From contig NZ_JABWRB020000008.1 of the NCBI RefSeq assembly GCF_014268745.2, positions 1-64,000 of the forward strand: a stretch of 64,000 bases of DNA, read 5' to 3'. Shown one piece after another: positions 34,046 to 42,312 of this stretch (its first letter is position 1; every line of letters begins with the position of its first letter). This DNA is from Pseudomonas zanjanensis. Lineage in GTDB: Bacteria > Pseudomonadota > Gammaproteobacteria > Pseudomonadales > Pseudomonadaceae. The translations under genes were made by a program, and so were the position numbers. The notes below the pieces were generated by a model. That model made no database searches. It was given only the letters and a program-made list of their open reading frames with translations, and was not told where the DNA came from.

Positions 34046-37000
34046 ACGAGCAACCCGCATTGCCGGTTACCGCGCCGGCCCTGCCCAAAGGCGGCGGTGC
34101 CATCCACAGCATTGGCAGGGGGTGGGGAAACGTCGGCGCCCACGGCACCGCGTCCTATGAGATTGCATTGCCGATTTCGCCAGGACGAGGCTTTGCTCCG
34201 TCCTTGTCCTTAAGTTACGGCAGCTCGGCCGGCAACGGCGTGTTCGGTATCGGCTGGGGACTGTCGCTGCCCAGCGTGGCGCGACGCACCAGCAAGGGCG
34301 TGCCCACCTATAGCGATGATGACGAGATCGTCGGCCCCAGCGGCGTGGTCTGGTTGCCCGAACACGGCATCAGTCCAACTCAAGTCAATCGCTACAACGA
34401 CCTGGACCTGGGCACGACCTACACAGTAACGCGTCACCTGCCAAGAATAGCAAGCAGTTTCGACCGGATTGAACATTGGGCATCGGAGGGGGATAAACCA
34501 GGGTACTGGCTTGTGCACGGGGCCGATGGCAGTCTCCATGTCTACGGGAAAACTCCGCAGTCGCGACGGACCGATCCCCAGGACGCAAGCCGCGTAGGCG
34601 AGTGGCTGCTGGAGGAAAGCCTGAATACACATGGCGAGCACATTCAATATGTGTACGCGGGAAATGGCGGGAGCCAACGCTATTTGAGCCATGTGCGCTA
34701 TGGCAATGTGAAGGCCGACGCCAGCCTTTATGCTTGGAAAACAGATCCGCCCACACAGGAGCAATGGCACTTCGAGTTGGTGTTCGACTACGGTGAGCGA
34801 AGCACCGAATACAAGACAAAACCACGCTATGAAGCACTGCAACCGCAAAAACGTAGCGATGCGTTTTCCACCTTTGCCTACGGTTTCGAACTACGTACCG
34901 ATCGCCTATGTCGCCAGGTATTGATGTTTCATCGCTTCCCCAAGTTGAGCGCCGATCCTGTTCTCGTACGGCGTGTGCTGCTTGAGTACCGCCAGACCTC
35001 CCTCGGATATAACCTCCTGAGTGCAGCGCACGACCAAGCGTTCGGCGACGAAGCAGCGCCTCAAAGTCGTCCTCCCATGGAATTTCGCTACAGCGAGTTC
35101 AACGGCCTGACCGATGTGGGCGCCTGGAAACGTTTTGAGGGCGTGCCAGGGCTCGACGGCGAACAGGGTTTTCAACTGGTGGATTTGTACGGTGAAGGGT
35201 TGCCCGGCGTGCTCCATCGACGCGCGGCAGGCTGGTATTACCGTGAACCCATGCGCGCTAAAGCCAAGACTGATGAAGTGGCTTACGGTCAGTGGCAAGA
35301 GCTGCCCAAGACGCCTGTCACCGACACAGCGAAAACGCTGCGCCAAACATTGAGTGACCTCACAGGCGACGGCCGCCTGGACTGGATCATTGCCCAACCG
35401 GGGTTCAGCGGTTTCTTTTCGCTCGGAGCGGATCGCAAGTGGTCGAACTTCGCGACCTTCCAGGCGTTTCCTAGCGAATTCTTCAGTCCGAAAGGGAATC
35501 TGGCCGACCTGATGGGTGAAGGCCTCAGCGACCTTGCCCTGATAGGCCCACGCAGCGTTCGCTTGTATGCCAACCAGCGCGAGGGTGGTTTCGCCACGGC
35601 GCGGGAAGTTCCTCGCGACGACGATGACGATGCCCTGCCGGTATTCAACGGGTCACCTTCCGAGCTGGTGGCGTTCAGTGATCTACTCGGCAGTGGCCAG
35701 CAACACCTGGTGCGCATTCGCCACAACGAGGTGAAGTGCTGGCCAAACCTGGGCCATGGGCGATTCGGCAAAGGCATCGTGTTGGATTTTCCGGGCCTCG
35801 CCTACTCCACCTTCGATGCCTCGCGCATCCGTCTCGCGGACCTGGATGGTTCCGGCGCCGCCGACCTGATCTATCTGCAAGCGGATCGAATGCTGATCTT
35901 CATGAACCGCTGTGGCAATGGCTTCGCTCCCGCAGTTGAGCTGCCCTGGCCGGCCGGCCTGCGCTACGACAATTTATGCCAGGTAAGCGTCGTCGACCTG
36001 CAAGGGCTGGGTTGCTCCAGCTTGGTGTTGAGCATGCCGCATCTGACCCCTGCGCAACATTGGCACTACGGTTTTGTCGACGAAAAACCCTATCTGTTGA
36101 CCGTCACTTACAACAACATGGGCGCCGCCAACCGCATCACTTATCGCAGCTCGGCCCAGGAATGGCTGGACGAGAAAGCCTCGAGGGTCATAGCCAAAAA
36201 GTCACTGGCCTGCCATGTACCGATGCCCCTGCATCTGGTATCGCGCCTGGTCCAGAGGGACGAGATCACCGGTAATCGCCTGACCCAGCGCTTTGCCTAT
36301 CGCCAAGGTTATTACGATGGCGCCGAACGGGAGTTCCGCGGCTTCGGCTTGCTGATACAAACCGACAATGAAACCTATCCCAACGATGCCGATTCGCCAG
36401 GTTTCACAGAGCCTTGCTTGAAAAAAAGCTGGTTTCATACCGGCCAGGCATTGGACATGGACCGACGCGACTATCACGGTGCCGATTCGCAAGCCAAGGC
36501 GTTAGGTAAAGCGTTACTGTGCCGATACAAAGATGAAGAAAATGCCGACGCATTGGTTGACGCGCCGGACGAAGCGACCAGGCTTGAGATGTGCCGCGCC
36601 CTGAGCGGTCATTTACTGCGCAGCGAGACATACGCAGGGAGCGATCCCAAGACGCTGTACTCGATTCAGGAAAATCGTTATCGGGTTCGCCTGCAACAGC
36701 CCCCCCAAGGCCCGCGGCGCTATGCTTCCCTGTTGCCACTGCTGCTGGAATCCATCAGCTACCAATACGAAGGCCAGAGCGACGATCCACAATGCCAGCA
36801 CCTGATCAATTTGCAGCATGACCCGTACGGTGCGGTCACTCACAGCGTGAACGTCCACTACGCCCGACGCAAAACGGCTGATGATGCCGCACCATTCAGC
36901 GACCCGGACCAGCAACAATGGTGGCAGGACGCTCATGACCCCGCGCAACAGTTCTACTACCTGACGCAAACTCGCGCCGAATTCATCAACCTGCAAGCAC

Positions 37001-38508
37001 CTCAAGGATGGCGCCTGGGTTTGCCTTATCACCAGCGGACCAACGCGTTGAAACTATCCAAGACACCTGATGACGGAGGGCGGGCATCGAAGGATATTAC
37101 TTATGAGAGACTTATCGAATGCGTCAGGAAACGAAGCTGGGCTGCCCAGGCCGTTCTCACCGGTCTGTCCGTAACACGCTACAAAAAGACATCTGCCAAC
37201 GAAACACTGCCGGACGGCAACGCCAGCTTCGAAGCCCTGGTCGACCATCTGGAAACCGCCGAGCTGGACGAAACCGCCCTACAAGCCTTCCATCTAGAAC
37301 CGCCCGTATCTCAACCCGACGACAAAATGCTCACGGAGCTTGGCTATCAATCCATGGCTGAGTTCCTGGCCACAGCCAGACCAGTTGGCAAGCTCTGGTC
37401 AGTCAAAAGTGGCTTCTCGACCTACGCCGGCTTGGAAGGTTTCTACAAAACCAAGACCGTGCAGTCGAGCAACAGCCACGGCGTGACCAAGATCAGCTAC
37501 GACCCATACACTTGCTTTGTGACCGGGTTCGAACTGCCCGATGGCTGCACGACCAAGGCGCAATACGATTACCGTAGTCTCCTGCCCCAATGGGTCAAAG
37601 ACCCCAACGGTAACGTGCAGGAATGCCTTGCCGATGCCTTCGGCCAGATACTGGCCAGTACCTTTTACGGCGACGAGAACAACAACCCCGTTGGTTTCAA
37701 ACCGATCGCGGCGTTCAAGCATTCGCCTAAAAGCCCGGCAGAAGCGATCACGCAGAGCAAGGACGCGCTGCAGGACGCCGCCACCGCCATCTATTACGCA
37801 CCATTCAGTTGGATGGGAAACCTATCGGCGACAGCCCTGAAAGACACCGACTGGCTAGCGCGATGTGTGACCAAAGGCGACGTACTACCAACCGGGCAAA
37901 TCCGCGCTTCGGCTCGCGCGCGGCTGTCGAAACTCAAGGTACTTTCTGCCGACGATAAAAAACTGAAACACGAAATTCGTACGTCGAAACGTGAGCCGAT
38001 CCACATCGCCACACTCGTTGCCGATCGTTACCCCGATGACGACCAGAAACAAATCCGTATCGCCATGACGTGCTTCGATGGCTTTGGTCGCCTGTTGCAA
38101 AGTAAGCAGCGGGTCGAACCAGGCATCGCTTACATCGTGGATGCCAAGGGCGAACTGACACTCAACGAGGACGGCAAACCGCTGGAACAGATCACCGCAA
38201 CGCGCTGGCACGTCAGCGAACGGGTGGAATACAACAGCAAGGGCTTGGCGATCCGGGTTTACCGTCCCTATTTTGCTGATCAGCACCACTACATCAACGA
38301 CAAATCCTTTCGGCAGTTCGGCCATTGCGACCAGCAGTTCTACGACGCATTGGGCCGCCCTACCCACACCCGTCTCGCCAAACAGAATGGTCTTAGCTGG
38401 ATGCGCCGACAGACCCGTCACCCTTGGTACACGATGGAAGAGGACGAAAACGACACGCTGGAAGAAGTCATGGCCGAACATGCCCGGACTGCTGGAGGTG
38501 AGGCATGA
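34042..38508 (+). CDS. tcaC: Tc toxin subunit TcaC (TcB, SpvB-type cocoon protein)
   Basis: A 1488-residue TcB component. The N-terminus is the SpvB domain (about 13-330, starting LPKGGGAIHSIGRGWGNVG and GFAPSLSLSYGSSAGNGVFG). VCBS/FG-GAP blades follow (DLTGDGRLDWI about 438, DLMGEGLSDL about 489, DLDGSGAADLI about 602), then TcdB middle domains and RHS-like strands in the last third. TcB forms the beta-propeller gate that docks on TcA and, with TccC, the hollow shell that encloses the toxic domain. ATG at 34042 overlaps the tcaB stop (ATGA) and its own stop overlaps tccC the same way, so translation is coupled through the operon. Confidence 0.92.
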   Translation: MNEQPALPVTAPALPKGGGAIHSIGRGWGNVGAHGTASYEIALPISPGRGFAPSLSLSYGSSAGNGVFGIGWGLSLPSVARRTSKGVPTYSDDDEIVGPSGVVWLPEHGISPTQVNRYNDLDLGTTYTVTRHLPRIASSFDRIEHWASEGDKPGYWLVHGADGSLHVYGKTPQSRRTDPQDASRVGEWLLEESLNTHGEHIQYVYAGNGGSQRYLSHVRYGNVKADASLYAWKTDPPTQEQWHFELVFDYGERSTEYKTKPRYEALQPQKRSDAFSTFAYGFELRTDRLCRQVLMFHRFPKLSADPVLVRRVLLEYRQTSLGYNLLSAAHDQAFGDEAAPQSRPPMEFRYSEFNGLTDVGAWKRFEGVPGLDGEQGFQLVDLYGEGLPGVLHRRAAGWYYREPMRAKAKTDEVAYGQWQELPKTPVTDTAKTLRQTLSDLTGDGRLDWIIAQPGFSGFFSLGADRKWSNFATFQAFPSEFFSPKGNLADLMGEGLSDLALIGPRSVRLYANQREGGFATAREVPRDDDDDALPVFNGSPSELVAFSDLLGSGQQHLVRIRHNEVKCWPNLGHGRFGKGIVLDFPGLAYSTFDASRIRLADLDGSGAADLIYLQADRMLIFMNRCGNGFAPAVELPWPAGLRYDNLCQVSVVDLQGLGCSSLVLSMPHLTPAQHWHYGFVDEKPYLLTVTYNNMGAANRITYRSSAQEWLDEKASRVIAKKSLACHVPMPLHLVSRLVQRDEITGNRLTQRFAYRQGYYDGAEREFRGFGLLIQTDNETYPNDADSPGFTEPCLKKSWFHTGQALDMDRRDYHGADSQAKALGKALLCRYKDEENADALVDAPDEATRLEMCRALSGHLLRSETYAGSDPKTLYSIQENRYRVRLQQPPQGPRRYASLLPLLLESISYQYEGQSDDPQCQHLINLQHDPYGAVTHSVNVHYARRKTADDAAPFSDPDQQQWWQDAHDPAQQFYYLTQTRAEFINLQAPQGWRLGLPYHQRTNALKLSKTPDDGGRASKDITYERLIECVRKRSWAAQAVLTGLSVTRYKKTSANETLPDGNASFEALVDHLETAELDETALQAFHLEPPVSQPDDKMLTELGYQSMAEFLATARPVGKLWSVKSGFSTYAGLEGFYKTKTVQSSNSHGVTKISYDPYTCFVTGFELPDGCTTKAQYDYRSLLPQWVKDPNGNVQECLADAFGQILASTFYGDENNNPVGFKPIAAFKHSPKSPAEAITQSKDALQDAATAIYYAPFSWMGNLSATALKDTDWLARCVTKGDVLPTGQIRASARARLSKLKVLSADDKKLKHEIRTSKREPIHIATLVADRYPDDDQKQIRIAMTCFDGFGRLLQSKQRVEPGIAYIVDAKGELTLNEDGKPLEQITATRWHVSERVEYNSKGLAIRVYRPYFADQHHYINDKSFRQFGHCDQQFYDALGRPTHTRLAKQNGLSWMRRQTRHPWYTMEEDENDTLEEVMAEHARTAGGEA

Positions 38509-41336
38509 GCGCACGCCTTCATCGCAAGACGCCCTCCATCAACGCCGTCGATGGCCGCGGCCTGCCGGTGCGCCAGGTCGCTTACTGCCGAGGCAAGGAA
38601 GGCGAAAAACCCCAGATGCGCGCCAGCCGGCAAGAGTACGACGTCGCCGGGCGGCTGATTGCCCAGCGCGACCCTCGGCTTGCCAACGCAACTGACGCCA
38701 ACCTTGCGACCGTCTACAGCCTGTCCGGCAAACCATTGCGAGTAAACAGCGTCGACGCCGGATGGCGCCTGAACCTGCCCGGCGACGCCGGACAGATTTT
38801 GCGCAGTTGGGATCAGCGAGGAAACCACTGGCAATCGACTTACGACAACCAACTGAGACTGATCACAGTCGAGGAGCAAGCTGCGGGTAAAGAGCTGCGT
38901 AAAGTCGAGTGCCTGAGCTATGGCGACAGCTCGCAGGAATCGGCGGCGCTCAATCAATGCGGCGCGCTCATTCGCCACGACGACAGCGCGGGCACGTTGA
39001 TCGTCGACGAATATGCGTTATGCGGTAAACCGCTTGGCCAGACAAGGCACATGCTGATCGAGGCTGCACAACCTGACTGGCCAACCGACTTGAACGATCG
39101 TGGTGGTCTTCTCGAAAAGGGCGAAGGCTACAAAACGAGTTGGTCCTATGACGCACTGGGACACATCATCCAGCAGACCGATGCCGCTCGACACGAACAG
39201 CACTACACCTTCGATGTCGCGGGCCAACTCAAATCCGCGAGCCTGAAAATAAAAGGCACCGAGGCTAAAAAAACGATCGTCGAGAACCTCGTCTACAACG
39301 CATTCGGCCAAGTCGAATCGCAAACCGCCGGCAATGGTGTAACGAGTCGCGCGATGTTCGATCCAGCCAACGGGCGACTGACGTCGCTCAGCGCATCGGC
39401 GCCTGGCAAAACCTTACAAGACCTCCACTACACCTACGACGCCGTGGGGAACGTGTTGCAAATTACCGACAACGTCCAACCGGAGCGTTTCAACAGCAAT
39501 CAACGGGTAAAACCCGTCAGCACCTTTACTTATGACAGTCTTTACCAACTGACCAGCGCCACGGGGCGTGAGGCCGCCGGACTGATTCACCCTCCCGCCC
39601 TTCCTACCGCCGGTACGACTCCATTCGACCCCACGCAACTGTTCAACTTTACCGAGCTATACACGTACGACGATGGCGGCAACCTGACCGAACTGCGTCA
39701 TGTTCGCGAGGGGAATAACTACACCCGCACATTGAACGTGGCCGCCGCCAGCAATCGCCTCATGTCTTGGAGCCAGGGCGACGACGCAACCCAAACAGCG
39801 ATGGACTTCGATGCCAACGGCAACCTGCAGGCCCTATGCCCAGGCCAGCCATTGGCGTGGAATAGCCGCAACCAACTAGATTGCGTGGTGCTGGTCAAGC
39901 GTGAAAACCGTGCCGACGACACCGAGCATTATGCCTATGACAGCAGCGGCCAACGCGTGCGCAAGATCAAGACAACCCATACCGCGGCGATGTCCCACAC
40001 AGAGGAAGCCCGTTATCTGCCGGGCCTCGAAATCCGTACCCGTCATAACGAGCGCCTGGAGGTCATCACCCTGCAAGCCGGGCGCTGCAGCGTGCGTTAC
40101 CTGCATTGGACCGAAGGCCGACCGTCCGGGATCGCGGCCAATCAACTGCGCTATAGCCTCGATGATCATCTGGGTTCCAGCTCACTGGAACTCGACGACA
40201 AGGCCGACCTGATCAGCCAGGAAAGTTACCTGCCCTATGGAGGAACCGCTTGGGTGGCATCCCGCTCGGCCGTGGAAGCCGATTACCGGACTATTCGTTA
40301 CTCCGGCAAGGAACGCGATGCCAGCGGGTTGTATTATTACGGGCATCGGTACTATGCGCCTTGGTTGCAACGCTGGATCAGTCCCGATCCGGCCGGGGCG
40401 GTGGATGGATTGAACCTGTACTGCATGGTGGGAAACAATCCCGTGAGATTCAGCGATCATCAGGGCTTGATCAAAGTTGAGAAAACGCTCGATAAAAAAG
40501 GCAAGCCTCGACCGATGGAAAAGTTCAGGCAATCAGGTAGGGAGCACTCTGAAGAAATATTGCGTAGCGTCTCACTGAACAGCAAACCCAAGGCAGGAGG
40601 GCTAAGCAGAAAGAGCGAGCTGAAGAACGCCAAATCTGAGAGCAATCTAGTCGCACATTCTTATGGCTTTATCAAAAGCGATAACATTGCAATCAGCGAA
40701 GCTTACAACCTACCGAAACCTTCGGGCAGCATCAGGGGTTATAGCAGCGCGACGGTGGAACTTCGAGGATCCAGTTTGGCTAACGATGAAGATCGCAAGT
40801 ACTACTTGGACTATGGAACTTTCTCAATCAAAGACACGCAGGCATACCTAAACGAAATAGCAATTCAATACGACGGCGCGTCAAGCCCTCACAACGTGAC
40901 AGTCTCCGACCATTTGCTGATGGACTCCCCCCTCCTGAGCAGAACCGCCGAAAACGCCCACCAGCTACAGGTTCGCACGAAAGAGATGATCGCAAGCCAT
41001 ATCGACAACATGGGCGGAATCCTGCCAGCACGTGCGAGTGCGCCCGGGACCCATGCCGAGGTTCGAGTAGTCAACACGATCGTCGCACTCTGGCCGGACC
41101 GCGCTGAACGGATGCTTTCTGACACCGTTATATACACCGATAAATTGAGAGGCACCGCAGAAGACTTCATAGCCTGCATCAACTGCTCCGGCATCATTCC
41201 CAGTGAGGTGTCGATACCCAGTAAGCGGATGGTTTTCGAATACGATCAATACAAAACGCAGCTCAGAAGTTACCTCGACCGAAATCCGCACCCGTCAACA
41301 GCCCCACGGCCAGGAAGTAGTCAAGCCAGAAAATAG
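38505..41336 (+). CDS. tccC: Tc toxin subunit TccC (RHS repeat) with C-terminal deaminase-like toxin domain
   Basis: A 943-residue TcC protein. Residues 1-650 are RHS/YD repeats (YDALGHIIQQTD and similar) ending in the RHS-associated core: SGLYYYGHRYYAPWLQRWIS, then DPAGAVDGLNLYCMVGNNP, the self-cleaving region. The last roughly 290 residues form the variable cargo. There, HAEVR (His850, Glu852) and CINC (Cys891, Cys894) give the H-x-E ... C-x-x-C zinc-binding signature of the cytidine-deaminase fold, seen in several polymorphic-toxin families such as the YwqJ-type. Photorhabdus TccC3/5 instead carry ADP-ribosyltransferases. DNA of this part is AT-richer than the RHS core. No immunity gene follows, consistent with a eukaryotic target. 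The deaminase activity is inferred. Confidence 0.85.
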   Translation: MSARLHRKTPSINAVDGRGLPVRQVAYCRGKEGEKPQMRASRQEYDVAGRLIAQRDPRLANATDANLATVYSLSGKPLRVNSVDAGWRLNLPGDAGQILRSWDQRGNHWQSTYDNQLRLITVEEQAAGKELRKVECLSYGDSSQESAALNQCGALIRHDDSAGTLIVDEYALCGKPLGQTRHMLIEAAQPDWPTDLNDRGGLLEKGEGYKTSWSYDALGHIIQQTDAARHEQHYTFDVAGQLKSASLKIKGTEAKKTIVENLVYNAFGQVESQTAGNGVTSRAMFDPANGRLTSLSASAPGKTLQDLHYTYDAVGNVLQITDNVQPERFNSNQRVKPVSTFTYDSLYQLTSATGREAAGLIHPPALPTAGTTPFDPTQLFNFTELYTYDDGGNLTELRHVREGNNYTRTLNVAAASNRLMSWSQGDDATQTAMDFDANGNLQALCPGQPLAWNSRNQLDCVVLVKRENRADDTEHYAYDSSGQRVRKIKTTHTAAMSHTEEARYLPGLEIRTRHNERLEVITLQAGRCSVRYLHWTEGRPSGIAANQLRYSLDDHLGSSSLELDDKADLISQESYLPYGGTAWVASRSAVEADYRTIRYSGKERDASGLYYYGHRYYAPWLQRWISPDPAGAVDGLNLYCMVGNNPVRFSDHQGLIKVEKTLDKKGKPRPMEKFRQSGREHSEEILRSVSLNSKPKAGGLSRKSELKNAKSESNLVAHSYGFIKSDNIAISEAYNLPKPSGSIRGYSSATVELRGSSLANDEDRKYYLDYGTFSIKDTQAYLNEIAIQYDGASSPHNVTVSDHLLMDSPLLSRTAENAHQLQVRTKEMIASHIDNMGGILPARASAPGTHAEVRVVNTIVALWPDRAERMLSDTVIYTDKLRGTAEDFIACINCSGIIPSEVSIPSKRMVFEYDQYKTQLRSYLDRNPHPSTAPRPGSSQARK

Positions 41337-41342
41337 CGCGAC

Positions 41343-41429
41343 TCAGACACTGATGCCGTTGGTAAACACCAACCGTTTTCCGAACGGATTACTGATCGCC
41401 ATGTCCTGGCTACCCCAGGGCATGGCCTG
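41343..41429 (-). pseudogene. Glyoxalase gene 3' fragment
   Basis: Read on the minus strand, these 87 bp give 28 codons plus TGA (MPWGSQDMAISNPFGKRLVF..., ending NGISV). They match the last 28 codons of the glyoxalase gene at 41820-41906 (MPWGSQDMAISDPFGNRLVF..., ending NAINV). By eye 77 of 87 bases agree. Homology starts and ends abruptly. The fragment begins six bases after the tccC stop. Confidence 0.85.
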
Positions 41430-41465
41430 CCTGAACGATCAGATCAAACTCTCTATTCAGCCTGT

Positions 41466-41712
41466 CAGGGATTGATTACCTCAACCCCGGAAAACTCAAA
41501 ATCCCGCAGATCGAAGCGCCATGAGCTCGGCAAATAGCGGCGATCTGCGCATCGGCCATCGACACGCCTCGCCCCCTTGCTTCGCAGTTCGCCACCAGCG
41601 TCGCGTACTCAACGGCGGCATAAGCGTCAAACGGAAATATTCGCCCAACGAAGTCTTCTTCGAACATCGCCATCGCATGGGCTTCAAGTTTTCGAATGGT
41701 GATGCTGGCCAT
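41466..41712 (-). pseudogene. Broken fitAB/vapBC toxin-antitoxin remnant
   Basis: From ATG 41712 the frame begins MASITIRKLEAHA, the start of a FitA/ribbon-helix-helix antitoxin. It passes without a break into the C-terminal half of a PIN-domain toxin (FPFDAYAAVEYATLVANCEARGRG, then SMADAQIAAICRAHGA). The remainder of the antitoxin and the first half of the toxin are missing. After HGA the frame shifts: the other frame reads FDLRDFEFSGVEVINP and stops at 41466-41468, the standard end of FitB/VapC. An internal deletion plus a frameshift make this non-functional. Confidence 0.8.
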
Positions 41713-41730
41713 GATGCCCCCTGCAATCCA

Positions 41731-41769
41731 TGAAATCATTGAAATCATTGAAATCATTGAAATCATTGA
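41731..41769. repeat. 9-bp tandem repeat, four units
   Basis: Four tandem copies of TGAAATCAT lie just upstream of the fitAB remnant. On the minus strand they would encode a MIS-MIS-MIS peptide extending the remnant frame, which is evidently not real protein. Confidence 0.85.
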
Positions 41770-41819
41770 TCGAGGCTAACACACCTTGGGTCAGCAGGAT
41801 CCAGAGAGTCGCTAACGGC

Positions 41820-42188
41820 TCAGACGTTAATCGCATTGGTAAACACCAACCGATTCCCGAACGGATCACTGATCGCCATGTCCTGGCTGCCCCAGGGCAT
41901 GGCCTGGATCTGTGGGTGGGCGTAGCGGTATTGTTTGGCAAGCAGCTGCTGCTGGAAGGCTTCCAGCTCATCGGTCTCGATCCGCAGCGCCGAGCCCGGC
42001 GTGCAATCGCCATGGTGCTCGGACAGGTGCAGCACGCAGTCCCCGCGGGAGACTTGCAGGTAGAGGGGAAAGTTGTCACCGAAGCGGTGTTGCCAGTCAA
42101 CGGTAAAGCCCAGGAAGTCGACATAGAACGCCATCGCCTTGGCTTCATCGAAGATTCGCAGGATCGGGGTGGTTTTACCGAAGCTCAT
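41820..42188 (-). CDS. Glyoxalase/bleomycin resistance family protein
   Basis: A 122-residue vicinal-oxygen-chelate protein. It shows the family pattern: ILRIFDEAKAMAFYVDFLGF at the N-terminus, LHLSEHHGD in the middle and the C-terminal MAISDPFGNRLVFTNAINV strand. Such proteins act in the cytoplasm as glyoxalases, dioxygenases or drug-binding proteins; the substrate here is unknown. ATG 42188 is preceded by AGGGAG; the longer frame to 42236 lacks support. Its 3' end is duplicated, in diverged form, at the end of the Tc operon. Confidence 0.8.
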   Translation of the reverse strand: MSFGKTTPILRIFDEAKAMAFYVDFLGFTVDWQHRFGDNFPLYLQVSRGDCVLHLSEHHGDCTPGSALRIETDELEAFQQQLLAKQYRYAHPQIQAMPWGSQDMAISDPFGNRLVFTNAINV

Positions 42189-42312
42189 GGGGTGCTCCCT
42201 GGCTGAAAAGACCCAGTGTAGATGGGTTGACTCCAATGCTTCGGCTTTAAACCCGGCTTCTTTAGTGTCGCAATGCCATTATTGTGACGCCAATTAACAC
42301 ACTACCAGCCAT

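Noticed and set aside
26898..41336. Prophage or phage-tail-like cluster
   Set aside because: The large genes are Tc toxin components (VRP1, SpvB, RHS); no phage structural, integrase or lysis genes are present.
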